A stretch of 64,000 nucleotides of DNA from Oncomelania hupensis (lineage: Eukaryota > Mollusca > Gastropoda > Littorinimorpha > Pomatiopsidae), in assembly GCA_036898135.1 (NCBI GenBank), contig CM072514.1:12490324-12554323 (forward strand). Reading direction: 5' to 3'. The position numbers and the translations under genes are program-made. Shown piece after piece: positions 52,751 to 63,915 of this stretch (position 1 is the first letter of the stretch; each line of letters opens with the position of its first letter). The notes beneath the pieces were generated by a model. It was not told where the DNA came from. It saw nothing but the letters and a program-made list of their open reading frames with translations, and ran no database searches.

Positions 52751-53619
52751 ATTTGGCGTGTAACTTGTTTAGACTATAGAAGTGGATTTGGCGTGTAAGT
52801 TGTTTAGACTATAGAAGTGGATTTGGCGTGTAAGTTGTTTAGACTATAGAAGTGGATTTGGCGTGTAAGTTGTTTAGACCATAGAAGTGGATTTGGCGTA
52901 GCTTGTTTAGACTATAGAAATGGATTTAGCTTGCAACTCGTTTAGACTATAGAAGTGGATTTGGCGTGTAAGTTGTTTAGACCATAGAAGTGGATTTGGC
53001 GTAACTTGTTTAGACTATAGAAGTGGATTTGGCGTGTAACTTGTTTAGACTATAGAAGTGGATTTGGCGTGTAACTTGTTTAGACTATAGGAGTGGATTT
53101 GGCGTGTAAGTTGTTTAGACTATAGAAGTGGATTTGGCGTGTAACTTGTTCAGACTATAGGAGTGGATTTGGCGTGTAACGTGTTTAGACTATAGAAGTG
53201 GATTTGGCGTGTAACTTGTTTAGACTATAGAAGTGGATTTGGCGTGTAACTTGTTTAGACTATAGAAGTGGATTTGGCGTAACTTGTTTAGACTATAGAA
53301 GTGGATTTGGCGTGTAACTTGTTTAGACTATAGAAGTGGATTTGGCGTGCAACTTGTTTAGACTATAGGAGTGGATTTGGCGTGTAACTTGTTTAGACTA
53401 TAGGAGTGGATTTGGCGTGTAACTTGTTTAGACTATAGAAGTGGATTTGGCGTGTAACTTGTTTAGACTATAGAAGTGGATTTGGCGTGTAACTTGTTTA
53501 GACTATAGAAGTGGATTTGGCGTGTAACTTGTTTAGACTATAGAAGTGGATTTGGCGTGTAGCTTGTTTAGACTATAGAAGTGGATTTGGCGTGTAACTT
53601 GTTTAGACTATAGAAGTGG
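52751..53619. repeat. 35-bp minisatellite, 25 copies
   Basis: Unit starts ATTTGGCGTGTAACTTGTTT and ends ATAGAAGTGG. Three units lack 2 bp (GT) and are 33 bp; this exactly explains the start-to-start span of 834 bp. Variants: AAGTTG for AACTTG in early units, GGAGTGG for GAAGTGG in some. No open frame persists across it. Confidence 0.95.
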
Positions 53620-53652
53620 ATGGGATGGGGGGTAGGATATGGAGCTTGCTTA

Positions 53653-53780
53653 TGGCCTGTCGTAATTGGAAGGTTCGAGAAGGTTCAAAAACTTTTTTTC
53701 GAGGCAACCTAGGTTCGGAAACTGAGAACCTCGAACAAAAGTTGTTGAACCTCCCCGAACCTCCCAATTCAGACGGGCAA
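53653..53780. mobile_element. Fold-back MITE family, copy 3
   Basis: 128 bp; starts TGGCCTGTCGTAATTGGAAG and ends with the inverse of TTGCCCGTCTGAATTGGGAG. Flanking TTA on both sides (53650-53652, 53781-53783). Lies directly between the 35-bp minisatellite and a GA repeat. Confidence 0.75.
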
Positions 53781-53784
53781 TTAT

Positions 53785-53786
<2 letters not shown>

Positions 53787-53862
<76 letters not shown>

Positions 53863-53866
53863 GAGG

Positions 53867-53911
<45 letters not shown>
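53787..53911. repeat. (GA)n microsatellite
   Basis: GA run with a short GGGA interruption near 53860. Confidence 0.95.
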
Positions 53912-53913
<2 letters not shown>

Positions 53914-54061
53914 GGATGGAGGCGGTGGTGTTGAGTGGGTTGATTGTGCTTTGAAAGCGGTATTTGAGAAAGGTCAGTGAAACAAGGTGATTGAAAGTTA
54001 TGAGTTGTATTGATAACTTAATCTATCGTTCACCAAGGTGTTAGAACGCGCGCTCTCGCAC

Positions 54062-54063
<2 letters not shown>

Positions 54064-54114
<51 letters not shown>

Positions 54115-54125
54115 TGTGTGTGTGA
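54064..54125. repeat. (GA)n-(GT)n microsatellite
   Basis: GA run followed by a few GT units. Confidence 0.95.
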
Positions 54126-54129
54126 GACA

Positions 54130-54660
54130 GAGAAAGACAGATGAACAGACAGACAGTGCGTGAGATGCCTTGTTTTGTGGAGTAGAGAGCGATGTGGAGA
54201 GCTATAAATAACGATATCATTACACTAGACTATATATGCCTGAATAATAATGGTATTGATTAACAACAAAAGAATGGGGGTGGAGGGGGGAGGGTGTTTA
54301 GGTATGATAATGCTGAGTATTGGGTGTTAGGTGTATGTGCTTTCTGGAGGGGAGGGGAGAAGAGGGGTGGAGGAGAAATGGGGGGTGGAGGGAGAGGGGG
54401 AGAGTTATGTGCAGCTGTATAAACAAGAGGAGGAATTGTTTTGAAAGGTGCTGGGCGCAGTGTATACAAACAGCGAGTGGCACATGATTGGCAGGAGCGG
54501 TAAACAACAACAAGACAGCTGTGTCCGCACACACCCCGGGCCTGCCTGGCTAACCCACAGTCGCGCCTCGCTTATGCGGCGCTGTACACACGTGGACCAG
54601 CTTTATGCACGTGAGGGTTTGGTGGGAAGGAGGAGGAATGGGTGGTAAGAGAGAGAGAGA
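54130..54660. other. Intergenic
   Basis: Purine-rich to 54430. A GC-richer, non-repetitive stretch at 54440-54640 has an open plus frame (MLGAVYTNSEWHMIGRSGK...) without a domain. Confidence 0.35.
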
Positions 54661-54664
54661 AACT

Positions 54665-54778
54665 TTAAAACTTTTTTTTTAAAATTAGAGATAAAGATTT
54701 TAGACTAACGATAAAGTCTAATCTTCCAATCTGTCCCTTAACAAGTTAACATCATAAAGAACCTTTAACATTAGCTTG
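54665..54778 (-). repeat. Interspersed repeat family R, copy 2
   Basis: Reverse complement matches 38072-38185 (GACAGATTGGAAGATTAGAC, AGTCTAAAATCTTTATC, GTTAAAGGTTCTTTA). Confidence 0.6.
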
Positions 54779-54869
54779 GAAATCATAGAACTCACACACA
54801 CTGCACATGCTCCACCATCTTCGTCATTATCTTTAAACAATTTTAGACACCTACCCCTCTCCCCATCAC

Positions 54870-54877
54870 TCACTCTT

Positions 54878-54909
<32 letters not shown>

Positions 54910-54925
54910 GATGATGAAGATGATG
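54870..54925. repeat. (ATG)n microsatellite
   Basis: ATG/AAG trinucleotides. Confidence 0.9.
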
Positions 54926-55039
54926 AAACACTGTTATCATATCAATACATCACTTTTATAATTAATTTCGTAGATGCCTGCATAGTTTACAATTCAAAGA
55001 AAATATGGTGTCTCCAGAGGGAGAGAGTTCCATACAGCA

Positions 55040-55043
55040 GAGA

Positions 55044-55077
<34 letters not shown>

Positions 55078-55147
55078 CAGAGAGACAGACAGACAGAGAA
55101 AGAGAGAGACAGAGACAGACAGAGACAGAGAGAGAGACAGACAGAGA
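55040..55147. repeat. (GA)n/(CAGA)n microsatellite
   Basis: GA with many CAGA steps. Confidence 0.95.
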
Positions 55148-55156
55148 ATAATAATA

Positions 55157-55395
55157 ATAATACAGGATGCTATACGCGCCTTTCCCCAAATCATAAAGGC
55201 TCAAAGCGCGGCGATCTATACCAACATACACGCTCACCTGTCTCATCCACCCTCACACACACACCAAATACACATCCATCACTCAAACAGGTGGTGTAAA
55301 GGCAGGGAGATCGCTATTAGAAGACGGAAAGAACATCGAATTTCTATTTTTGAAATTTTTATATTGACTGCATCCTGTACCATTATTGAAGGGAG
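55157..55395 (-). mobile_element. SINE family C, headless copy
   Basis: Matches 18512-18745 closely on the same strand (for instance GCCTTTCCCCAAATCA, ACACGCTCACCTGTCTCATC and GGCAGGGAGATCGCTATT on the plus strand). The tRNA-like head is missing; it ends where SINE A begins. Confidence 0.8.
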
Positions 55396-55398
55396 AGA

Positions 55399-55620
55399 GC
55401 CCCTTCGCCGTAGCCCAGTGGTACAGCGTTCGCTTGTCACACCGATGCCGCAGGTTGCAATTCCGTGATGGGCAAGACAAACGTGGCCATTGTCACTGTT
55501 CATTTTAGCAGTATGATTGCTCTGGTGGTTCATTGTCCCTACTCCGTGTTCCCTGGGATGGTCGTCCCCGCCTGTCATATCGCCAATGGTGGGTGTAGAC
55601 GTTAAACCTCAAATGTTCAT
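55399..55620 (+). mobile_element. tRNA-derived SINE family A copy
   Basis: A box TAGCCCAGTGG (55411-55421), degenerate B box GGTTGCAATTCC, body TTTTAGCAGTATGATTGCTC, GCCAATGGTGGGTGTAGACG. A short internal deletion removes part of the GTTCAGTGTTGATTCAGG segment. Confidence 0.8.
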
Positions 55621-55766
55621 TTAATTCTTAAGTCTGACTTCGTTTCATCCTGCTACCACCGTTTTGTTCTTATATATATATATATATAATTTTTTCTTTC
55701 TGTATCATGTCTAATATCACCTAAATGTGTAAACAGACATTAAATTAAAGATTGATTGTTTGATTG

Positions 55767-55875
55767 TTCTTTCTGTATCTGTCCTCAAATTCAATAGAAT
55801 ATTTTAGCAAACAAAGGCTGGCGTCTTCCTCACAACCCGTAAATCTATTGAATTTGAGGACAGATACAGAAAGAA
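55767..55875. repeat. Perfect 31-bp inverted repeat (hairpin, 47-bp loop)
   Basis: Left arm 55767-55797 (TTCTTTCTGTATCTGTCCTC...) is exactly complementary to the right arm 55845-55875. No flanking duplication was recognised. It could be a fold-back element or template-switch product. Confidence 0.9.
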
Positions 55876-55879
55876 GAAA

Positions 55880-57030
55880 GTATACATTTAATCCACATTG
55901 ACCTTTTTTGTTGGTTTTGTTTTGTTTGTTGGTTTGTAAAGATCAAGAGCAAGTAGTGTTAAGAGTACACGAAGAGTACATTTTATACACAAGCCATTGT
56001 TTAGAGGTTGTGAAAAAGAACGTTTTGAGCTCGATTTTTTTTTTGGGGGGGGGGGGGGGGAGTGGCGTTATGTAAGTCTTCTTGTTCTTGTTCTTTAAGC
56101 TTCAAGATGTTTTTATTGCCACTATCATGAACAAGGAAAGTTAGTATATGGAATGGCACATCAAACAACATCCAGACCAATAATACACAGTCACGTAGTA
56201 TTACTACCATAAATAAAACTTTTGTGTATAACGTGCTACGTTGTTGTATGAAGATTACGCTGTAGGAGGAATTCGTGAGTTATGAACAATAATTGCATCA
56301 TGAGCAATAACGAAAATATAGTTTCACATTTATATTAATCTTTTAACACTTTGTTTTGACAGTTCGTTCTGGCACATACTTGCCAGGTACTGAACACAAG
56401 GACCATAGTTGGTTCTGGCACATACTTGCCAGCTACTAAACACAATGACCATAGTTCGGGTTGAGCAGACGCATTTTACTACGGTTGTTTTGTTCTGTCA
56501 TGTTGGGTTTGGTACTGTTATTGCCTTGTTACTGATGGACAAACTATGCGGTTACAGTGTTACAACATTTGTAGTCAGCAAACAATACGTTACAGTTGTA
56601 TTGTTATGCCTCCTGTATTGTTATGCCTCCTGTGTTGTTATGCCCCCACTTTGTGTTGTTACAAATCTCCAGTGCCTTCTCAACCACTATCCGCCTTTGA
56701 CGCAAACCTATTCCCTCCCTTCGTGTTGACTAAATAGGTCCATGGACAAAGATGGCTTCTCACGAAGAGTTTCGACAATGAAATATATACTGTTGTGTGT
56801 TAACTTATAGGCGGTGTTGTTCTTTCTGTTGTCCACTAGCAGTATAGGAATTTGTATCGACTGTTTGTAGTGTTGGTAGTCTGTGTTTGGAGCCTGCTTG
56901 TAGTTAGGTTTACTTTGTTTTGTGGTCCCTCCCTGCTTCCTGGGACCAGGCAAGATAACAAGTTTGATTGTAAAACGCTGATAGTGGTTGTCTACCTTAA
57001 AGAACTTCACTACTGGGTTATTTTTAAAAA
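55880..57030. other. Intergenic with 46-bp tandem dimer
   Basis: 56361-56452 is a direct tandem duplication of a 46-bp unit containing TTCTGGCACATACTTGCCAG, itself with small inverted ends CTGGCA/TGCCAG. A polyG run lies at 56045-56060. No gene recognised. Confidence 0.55.
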
Positions 57031-57032
57031 AA

Positions 57033-57133
<101 letters not shown>

Positions 57134-57139
57134 GAATGC

Positions 57140-59650
57140 TCCTAATCTAGACTTAGCTGTAGGCGCTTACAATACATGAATGCAGAACAACTTTTAACTA
57201 TAAACAAAAGGAGAAAAACTGAACCATTAACAATTACCTTCGTAATATATACAAAATAATACCTGGCACATACACACACGGACACACCCATGCGCGCACA
57301 AAAACACAACACACACTCACACTCTCTTGACTCAAGCGTGCGTACACATTCACAATCTCTTCACTCACGCGCGCGCTCACCCGCACATTCGCACACACAA
57401 ACACACCCGCATACACACATACACACCCGCATACACACACACGAACGAAATATGACTTTGCAGACTTGGTTCATTCATTTCAATCGGTAGAACGAAAATA
57501 ACGAGTTTTAAGAGAAGATTTAAATGACTACATGTCAGTTGAATTTGTTAAGCAAAAGATAATTGCACGGTAGCTTGCCTGTAGCTCATGTTCTATCGTG
57601 TTTATAGTCCTTGTGTACAACTTTGTCATTTTTCTGACTGTGTTTGTAGCAGGCAGCGGTGAGGGCTGTGTTGTTGTAAGCCCAGGGCCATGTTTTCACG
57701 GGTTTACAAACAATGGAGCAAACAGTCAATTAGCGTGGGCCTTTGTTTGGGCCGTCACACTCACCAACAAGGCCCGTTGTTTACACGCTACACCAACAAA
57801 CAATCAAACCGAGTAACAAACGACAACAACCTATGACAAACCGTCAGCCAGACCATTGAAGGCTACACTGTAATTTGTCCGTGGTACCTAGGCTTAAGCT
57901 CCCTGAAGAGTGGTCGCCCTAGCTTTAGATATTGAGTGTAGGTTTGGGTATGTTGTGATAACAATGTTACTACAGTGAGTTATTGCGGTTTGATATTTGT
58001 GTTATTTGGTTGGCTATTTTCGAGTTCTGAGCACTCGTCCCACCCTTGTTTATATTAGAAAGGCCCAAATCGCGTGTGTTTCAGTCTTCGTGTTGTTTCG
58101 GAGTGGCAAGCAATATAATCCAGACCCGGGAGAAAGGCAAACTGTGTATGTGCTGTTTCATAGACAATAAAGAGTCTGGTCCCAAGTCTCGGTATTGCAG
58201 TCTTCACGTTGTTTCCGAGTTGTTGCCTCAAGTTAAAATTTATACTGTTAAGTGCTCCGTTTGGGCTGGTACGTGGATGTACAGTTTTGATGTCTGCTGT
58301 TTGGTGGTGGTTTTAAAAGTGTGTTTTTACTAACTGTTTTTGGTTTAGCTTTGTGTTTGTGGGATCGTTGAAAGAGAGTACTGAAGTTTACCCCGTATGG
58401 GTCTCTAGACCTCCGCGTAGATCCAAATTTATGCTAATATAGGCTGTTGCCGTTTCATCTGTGTGCCATAACATGGTTGAACTTGACGATTTTCAGTGCA
58501 ATTTGTGGTGTTAACACATAAGATATAAGAAGTTGTAGTCATTCGTCCAAAGATTGCATTGGAAAAGTAATTTTCCGTTATGCAAAACCAAACGAATAAC
58601 AGTAATAAGAATACCAATCGATAATTAATACAAGCTCTTTGATTAGTAACAAGTTACGTGAAGTGGACGTTCTAAACATTCCTCATGATCAACATTAATA
58701 CTGTTCAAAATTGTTCTGTTAAATAATTGAAGCTGTCAAAAATATGTTGTTATAGGGTTTGAATGGATTATCTCATGGTGTTACACTCGATGTTGATTTT
58801 TATCAGTAGTTGATTCAGCCCCAATGCTTGAATCCTCCTGATAGGTGTAACTCAGATTCGTTTATCCACGCAACCCGTTCAATCATCAAGAAGGCTGGAG
58901 TCGTTGTATGTAGTTTTCCAACTTTATTCAGCGAACATCAACAACTGCATACAATCGCTTTTTCTACTCTCAACTTTTTACTTTCAACACAACTTTCCAC
59001 TTTACAATTCTCTCTACTATCAACCACCTTTTGAAACAGTGCGGCACTATATATAATTATAGTCTCTCTACACTCCAGAAAGGGTGAGAATACCCCAGCA
59101 TGACACACCACAACCAATCAGAACAGACTTCGTCATCACTGTCTCACGTCATACAACCTTATTTGGGATGGAAGCTTCTTTAGTTACCACTAGAAATATC
59201 CATACGCTTCGATCGATAGTAAACAACCAACTCTAGAAAATTCTCAAATAATATCGACCAACTAAAATTACCAACGTTATACAAAGCTTCTTCTAACAAC
59301 AACGCAAAATCAAATCAAAGGTAAATACACTCTAATATTGCATGCTTTGCAAAATAAAACGAACAGATCTATCGTGCGCGTCACATACGAACTATCGTGC
59401 GCGTTTCAACGTAACACATGGGTTTACAGTTGTACTGCTGATAGTTCATATATTTGTGGGCTATTACTATTAGTTTAAATGCCTTTCGAGCTTGTTCTGT
59501 TGATTGGTTTATAATTGTCGACCTTGTTGTGGTTCACATTTGGTGACACTTTATTATCCATTTTTATCGGGAAATTCTGGGCCGCCTTCCCAGGGGAAGG
59601 CGCTGTCGCAGCCTGTGGCGCTCCCAAACTCAACCTACCTAACATTAGTT
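57140..59650. other. Intergenic
   Basis: A CA-rich tract at 57265-57440. A degenerate direct duplication with CAGTCTTCGTGTTGTTTCGG and CAGTCTTCACGTTGTTTCCG lies 116 bp apart (58082, 58198). Frames at 57598, 58046 and 58810 have no recognised domain. Confidence 0.4.
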
Positions 59651-59654
59651 GTGA

Positions 59655-59852
59655 TTTTTAAAATTTTGCTGGAGGAGCAAACCGGAGTACCTTGAGAAAA
59701 CCCCCGAGACGTTGCCCGAGTCGAAAGTAAATAATATTTGGAGAAACATAACGCCCAGATGTCGGATCGAACCCACACCTGTCGGCGCCATTGGTTTCTG
59801 GCTTGTGGACAAGGCAAGTTAGTCCCGCCTTAGCCCACTTGGCCATAACGCT
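59655..59852 (-). mobile_element. tRNA-derived SINE family C relative
   Basis: Minus strand: A box TGGCCAAGTGGGC (59832-59844), long variable region, B box GGGTTCGATCC (59764-59774), then GGGGGTTTTCTCAAGGTACT and CCGGTTTGCTCC, like the core of the 18.8-kb copy. The type II (Leu/Ser-like) spacing of the boxes suggests such a tRNA origin. The 3' body is missing. Confidence 0.7.
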
Positions 59853-59996
59853 TGTTCAAGCTTGTTTGCTGTTCATCGGTTCAAATTTTATTTGTTAGTG
59901 GTACAGCCTGATTGGTCAAATGGTCAAACTGTAGTTGTTGATTAATCAAATGTATTTGTTGATTGGCCAAATGTTATTGGTAACGTGTGTTGGTTC

Positions 59997-60060
59997 ATCT
60001 GCGGTGCCCCTACGACCTCCGAGTTACGGGATAGGATAGGATAAGATAGGATAGGATAGT
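59997..60060 (+). repeat. 3' end of interspersed repeat with TAGGA tail (copy 3)
   Basis: CTGCGGTGCCCCTACGACC, then CGAGTTACGGGATAGGATAG, then more GGATA units. Confidence 0.6.
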
Positions 60061-60209
60061 GTTGGTTCAGTGTCTGAACTGTTGCAAGTGCTGGGTTATT
60101 CAAATGTGGTTTGTAGTGTGGCACTGCAGTACTGTCCACACGTCCTTCTCCATTGCGTCGAAGTGTGACTGTATGGACGAATTGTTTTCTTTGTTGAGGA
60201 TGGAGTAGT

Positions 60210-60210
<1 letters not shown>

Positions 60211-60275
<65 letters not shown>
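60211..60275. repeat. (GA)n microsatellite
   Basis: About 32 GA units. Confidence 0.95.
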
Positions 60276-60279
<4 letters not shown>

Positions 60280-61775
60280 TGGTAGAGGGTGAGGGAATGG
60301 GATAGTAATACTGGAGAGATACGGTGCTCTAACTTGTTTTGGTAGCCTTTGATGCTTCACTTCATTTATCCATTTTATTGAGGTTTGACTGTGGGCGCAC
60401 TGTTCTCTGGAAGAAGGTGGAGTTTGTGAGTGGGGAGAGGGAGGTAGAGGAGAGGCGTGGGGTTATAGGGTGTGTGCGTGTCTGTGTACGAAGGGCTATT
60501 GTATACATTTAGGTATGTGTATGAGAACGTTTGAGTGGTGTGTGTGCGTGTGTGTGTGTGCGTGTGGAGGAGGGAGAGGAGGGAAGGTTTAAGGCGGAAG
60601 AGTGAGGGCGGGGGTTGTGGGTTGTTTGTATTTAGAAGCAGGCGTGTGTTGCTCTCCCAGCGTCTGTCTCCGTCCCGGTTTCCTGCCTGCAAATAAAAAC
60701 AACGTTTTCCCCCGACCCTCCCGTGCTGACTAGGCCTAGTTCCAGTGCCGCCATGTATACACGTGCAGTGCTGTGCCGCTGTCCCAGGGCTTAACTTGCT
60801 CAGTCTTACTCATCATCACTCACTGCTCAGTCAACACGTGTTGTTTGCTTTTGTGACCTGTATGGAGAAGAAAAAAAATACTATTCAATGATTCTGTGTA
60901 CAGGTTCTGCGCAAAGAGAAAAGACGACGTTTTACTTTCAATGGTTTTTGTGCAAATTTGAAAAAGGCAGTTTACTATCAATGATTCTGTGTAAATACAC
61001 AAAAAAGAAGACGTTTTACTATCAATGATTCTTGTTTATTTATTTCTTTCATTTTACGTCCATACACAATTTGTGATTTAAAAGTGTCGCTCACCCATCC
61101 TCTCGCTTACATATACACATGACGTGACATGTATACACACACCCTCAAAATACACTTGCATACACATACAAAAACGCATGTCCATATCACAGCTAAATAC
61201 AATCAAAATGAAATAAAACTATATTTACAACAAAACTCATGTTCGTTCCATGTATTCCCAAGGGGAAAAGACATTTATTAAAAGATGAATAAAACTGCAG
61301 TTTCATTTGTTGAGAAATAAAATATAAGATTAAAGCAATAGTCGATCGATCACTTATTCCCCCTCGCCTGTGTTATGTTCTCTGCACAAAATACGTAACA
61401 GAAGACCACAAACAATGCAGTTTTAGTTTTGACAGGTTTTGTTTGGTTTTGTATGCGCGCATAAGATTGTGGCTGTGTGCTATGGTACCAAATACTGTTC
61501 ACAGTAGTTTGATTCAAGTTTTTTTTTTGGTCAAGAACGTGACAGCTGGCGAGCTTCAACAAAGGAGACAACAAGTTTGTGTATAGGAAAACACAAGTTG
61601 TTTGGCCTGAAGAGACGATGCAGGAGTTAACATTGTGCTGATGCGCTTTTAGGGAGATACATACCATCTTCTTTATTAAATACTAGGGAGGCACCGCAAG
61701 TTGCATGTTACAAAGGAAGACAAAAAGTGCCGTTAAAAACAAGGGGAGGTAACAAATTGTATAAAACAAAGGGAG
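60280..61775. other. Intergenic
   Basis: A degenerate ~60-bp tandem repeat (GACGTTTTACT-TCAATG, GATTCTGTGTA) lies at 60878-61030. Nothing else recognised. Confidence 0.45.
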
Positions 61776-61778
61776 GTG

Positions 61779-61849
61779 AACTACACACACGCGCGCGCGC
61801 ACACACACACACACCCACCCACACACACACCCACACACACACACACACA

Positions 61850-61908
<59 letters not shown>
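61779..61908. repeat. (CA)n microsatellite
   Basis: About 125 bp of CA with a CGCGCGCG block at its start and a few CCCA steps. Confidence 0.95.
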
Positions 61909-61909
<1 letters not shown>

Positions 61910-63650
61910 GCGTTAATTTACAGTGTTTGGATTTTTAATGGACACAGCCATCGAAATATGTTTGAAGTTACCTTTTACCTGTTGTGCCGCCAAAACTAAT
62001 TATGTGTACCTTGTTCTTCGCCTATGAGGCCTCTGATACTAGATTATTTGTAGTCTGCTGGATAAATCGCAATACTGGATTTTGTTAGTTTAAAAAGCTA
62101 TTGGATACATTTCTTTGGATGGAGTGTACCTGGATGCCTCACCGGAGGTTTCTGGATCCTGTTTGTGTGAGTTACTGCTGCCGCTGTGGTTGTTTTTGTT
62201 ATTGTTGTTGTTGTTGGTGGTGGTGGTGGTGTTGATGATGTTGTTTACTCCTTTGTAGATCAAACTAGGTTACTAGTTAATGAATGGTTAAAAAAGCAGA
62301 GACAAATGAAGTCGTTTTAAACACCCACCATCACCATCACCATCACCCACCAATCAATCCACCTAACCTCAGCCCCACCACTCACATCCCCGCCCCCATA
62401 TTTCCAGTACCGCCGTGCTTTTTGTATATAATACTCTGTTTAATAAACATTTTATTCAATAATGACCCCGATTCCCCCCCCCCCCTTTCCCAGTCCGCTA
62501 TTCGCTTATGTGACGCGGGACTTTAATCTACCTACCTAACCTAACATTTTATTACATTTTTATTTGGAAAAATAGAGAGAAGGTAAGTTAGACGCAAGGA
62601 ATTTAGTTGGGGAAAAACCAAGACCTTTCATCGAAGAGTACCCCCACCGTTTGCTTGTTCTAAATTTCAATTTAGAATTAAAGCGATATTGTGATGATCA
62701 TTTCAATTTAGATTTCAAGCGATGTTGCGATGACGTCTGCATTTCAGTTTTGGATTTAAAGCGATGCTATAATGAAGTCTACATTTCAATTTTATTTTGG
62801 ATTTAAAGAGATGTTGTGATGAAGTCTACAGTTCAGTTCGGATTTAAAAGCGTTAAAAGCGATGTGGTGATAGTTGAAATGATGATGTTAAATTGACAAT
62901 GTTGGTGGTAATGGTTCAAGTAGTTTGTGTTTTGGGGGCCAAATTGTTGTTTTAAAATCGTTGTGTTCATGATTTGGCACACATTCACAAGTAAAAGAGT
63001 GTTAAGGAGTTTACAAGAGGGCACATTTGGTGTAATCATTTGGCACCATCTCTCAAGGCCACAGGCCCTCAAGACAGTCGGAGGGTGCAATATTCCCCTA
63101 AATAATAAAACTACGGTTCAAAATAATTAAGATGCCGACAAAGATAATTAAAAAAAAATATATAGTTGTTTGTTTTTTGTTAATTTTTTTTAAAAATGCA
63201 GTTCAGAGTAAATAAGTATGGTCGGGGTAAATATGTGAACTTTGTTGCTGCAGTTTTTGTTCCCCCCCCCCCCCCCCCCGGCGAAAAGATGAGTTTGCGG
63301 TTTCTTTCAAACTAATGATTTGATTTAGTTTAACGAGGGTATTTGTGATGGGAACACTTCAGACGCCAGTACCCAGACGAAACGATGCACTGGCTTGCAT
63401 AACGCACTTGAGTAGTTGGGACCCGTGGACTCGACGCTGCGACCCCGGATGACGGAGAGCAACTGGCTGGAGTTTTAACCTAGAAATGATTGATACTTGT
63501 ATAGGAGTACAAAAAACTGCTGAAGAAGAGTCTATAGGAGTTATTAGTTGGGGCCCCCTGAGCCCCGCACATCTGATTTAATAAAGCTAGGTAAACCCTC
63601 CAGGAATATAGTGTGTACGTAACAACAGTCACCTTCAATGTCCAGTCTAC
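61910..63650. other. Intergenic with degenerate tandem repeats
   Basis: 62660-62870 has four to five diverged units with TTTCAATTTAGATT, AAAGCGATGTTGTGATGA and GTCTAC. A C homopolymer lies at 63262-63280. Short frames at 62833-63130 on both strands have no domain. Confidence 0.45.
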
Positions 63651-63654
63651 ATAT

Positions 63655-63915
63655 TTATTTTACCGTTGGTGTATAGAGCGCTTTTCCAGTTGAAAGGTTG
63701 CTCAAGGCACTGGCTGATACAGTATCTAGTTCAAGCCTCCCGAGGAACCCACTTGCTGCATTAGGCTTAGACGACTGAGCACTATCCTGGGCGACCGGGG
63801 ATGAGGGCGAGTTCCTAGGACCTAGTGCGGGCTGGGTGTATTGATGTAGCTGGCACTAAGACATGAGCGTCAGGATCTTGAACGTTGGGGCGGTGGAATG
63901 CGGGCCTGCACAGAC
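63655..63915 (-). mobile_element. SINE family B copy
   Basis: Minus strand: AGATCCTGACGCTCATGTC, CACTAGGTCC, GTGCTCAGTCGTCTAAGC, CTGTATCAGCCAGTGCCTTG and the end AAAAGCGCTCTATACACC followed by AAATAAA. More diverged than the 50.6-kb copy. Confidence 0.75.

Noticed and set aside
57598..57816. 72-codon frame with a hydrophobic start resembling a signal peptide
   Set aside because: No domain, no supporting promoter or splice signals; hydrophobic N-termini are common in T-rich DNA.
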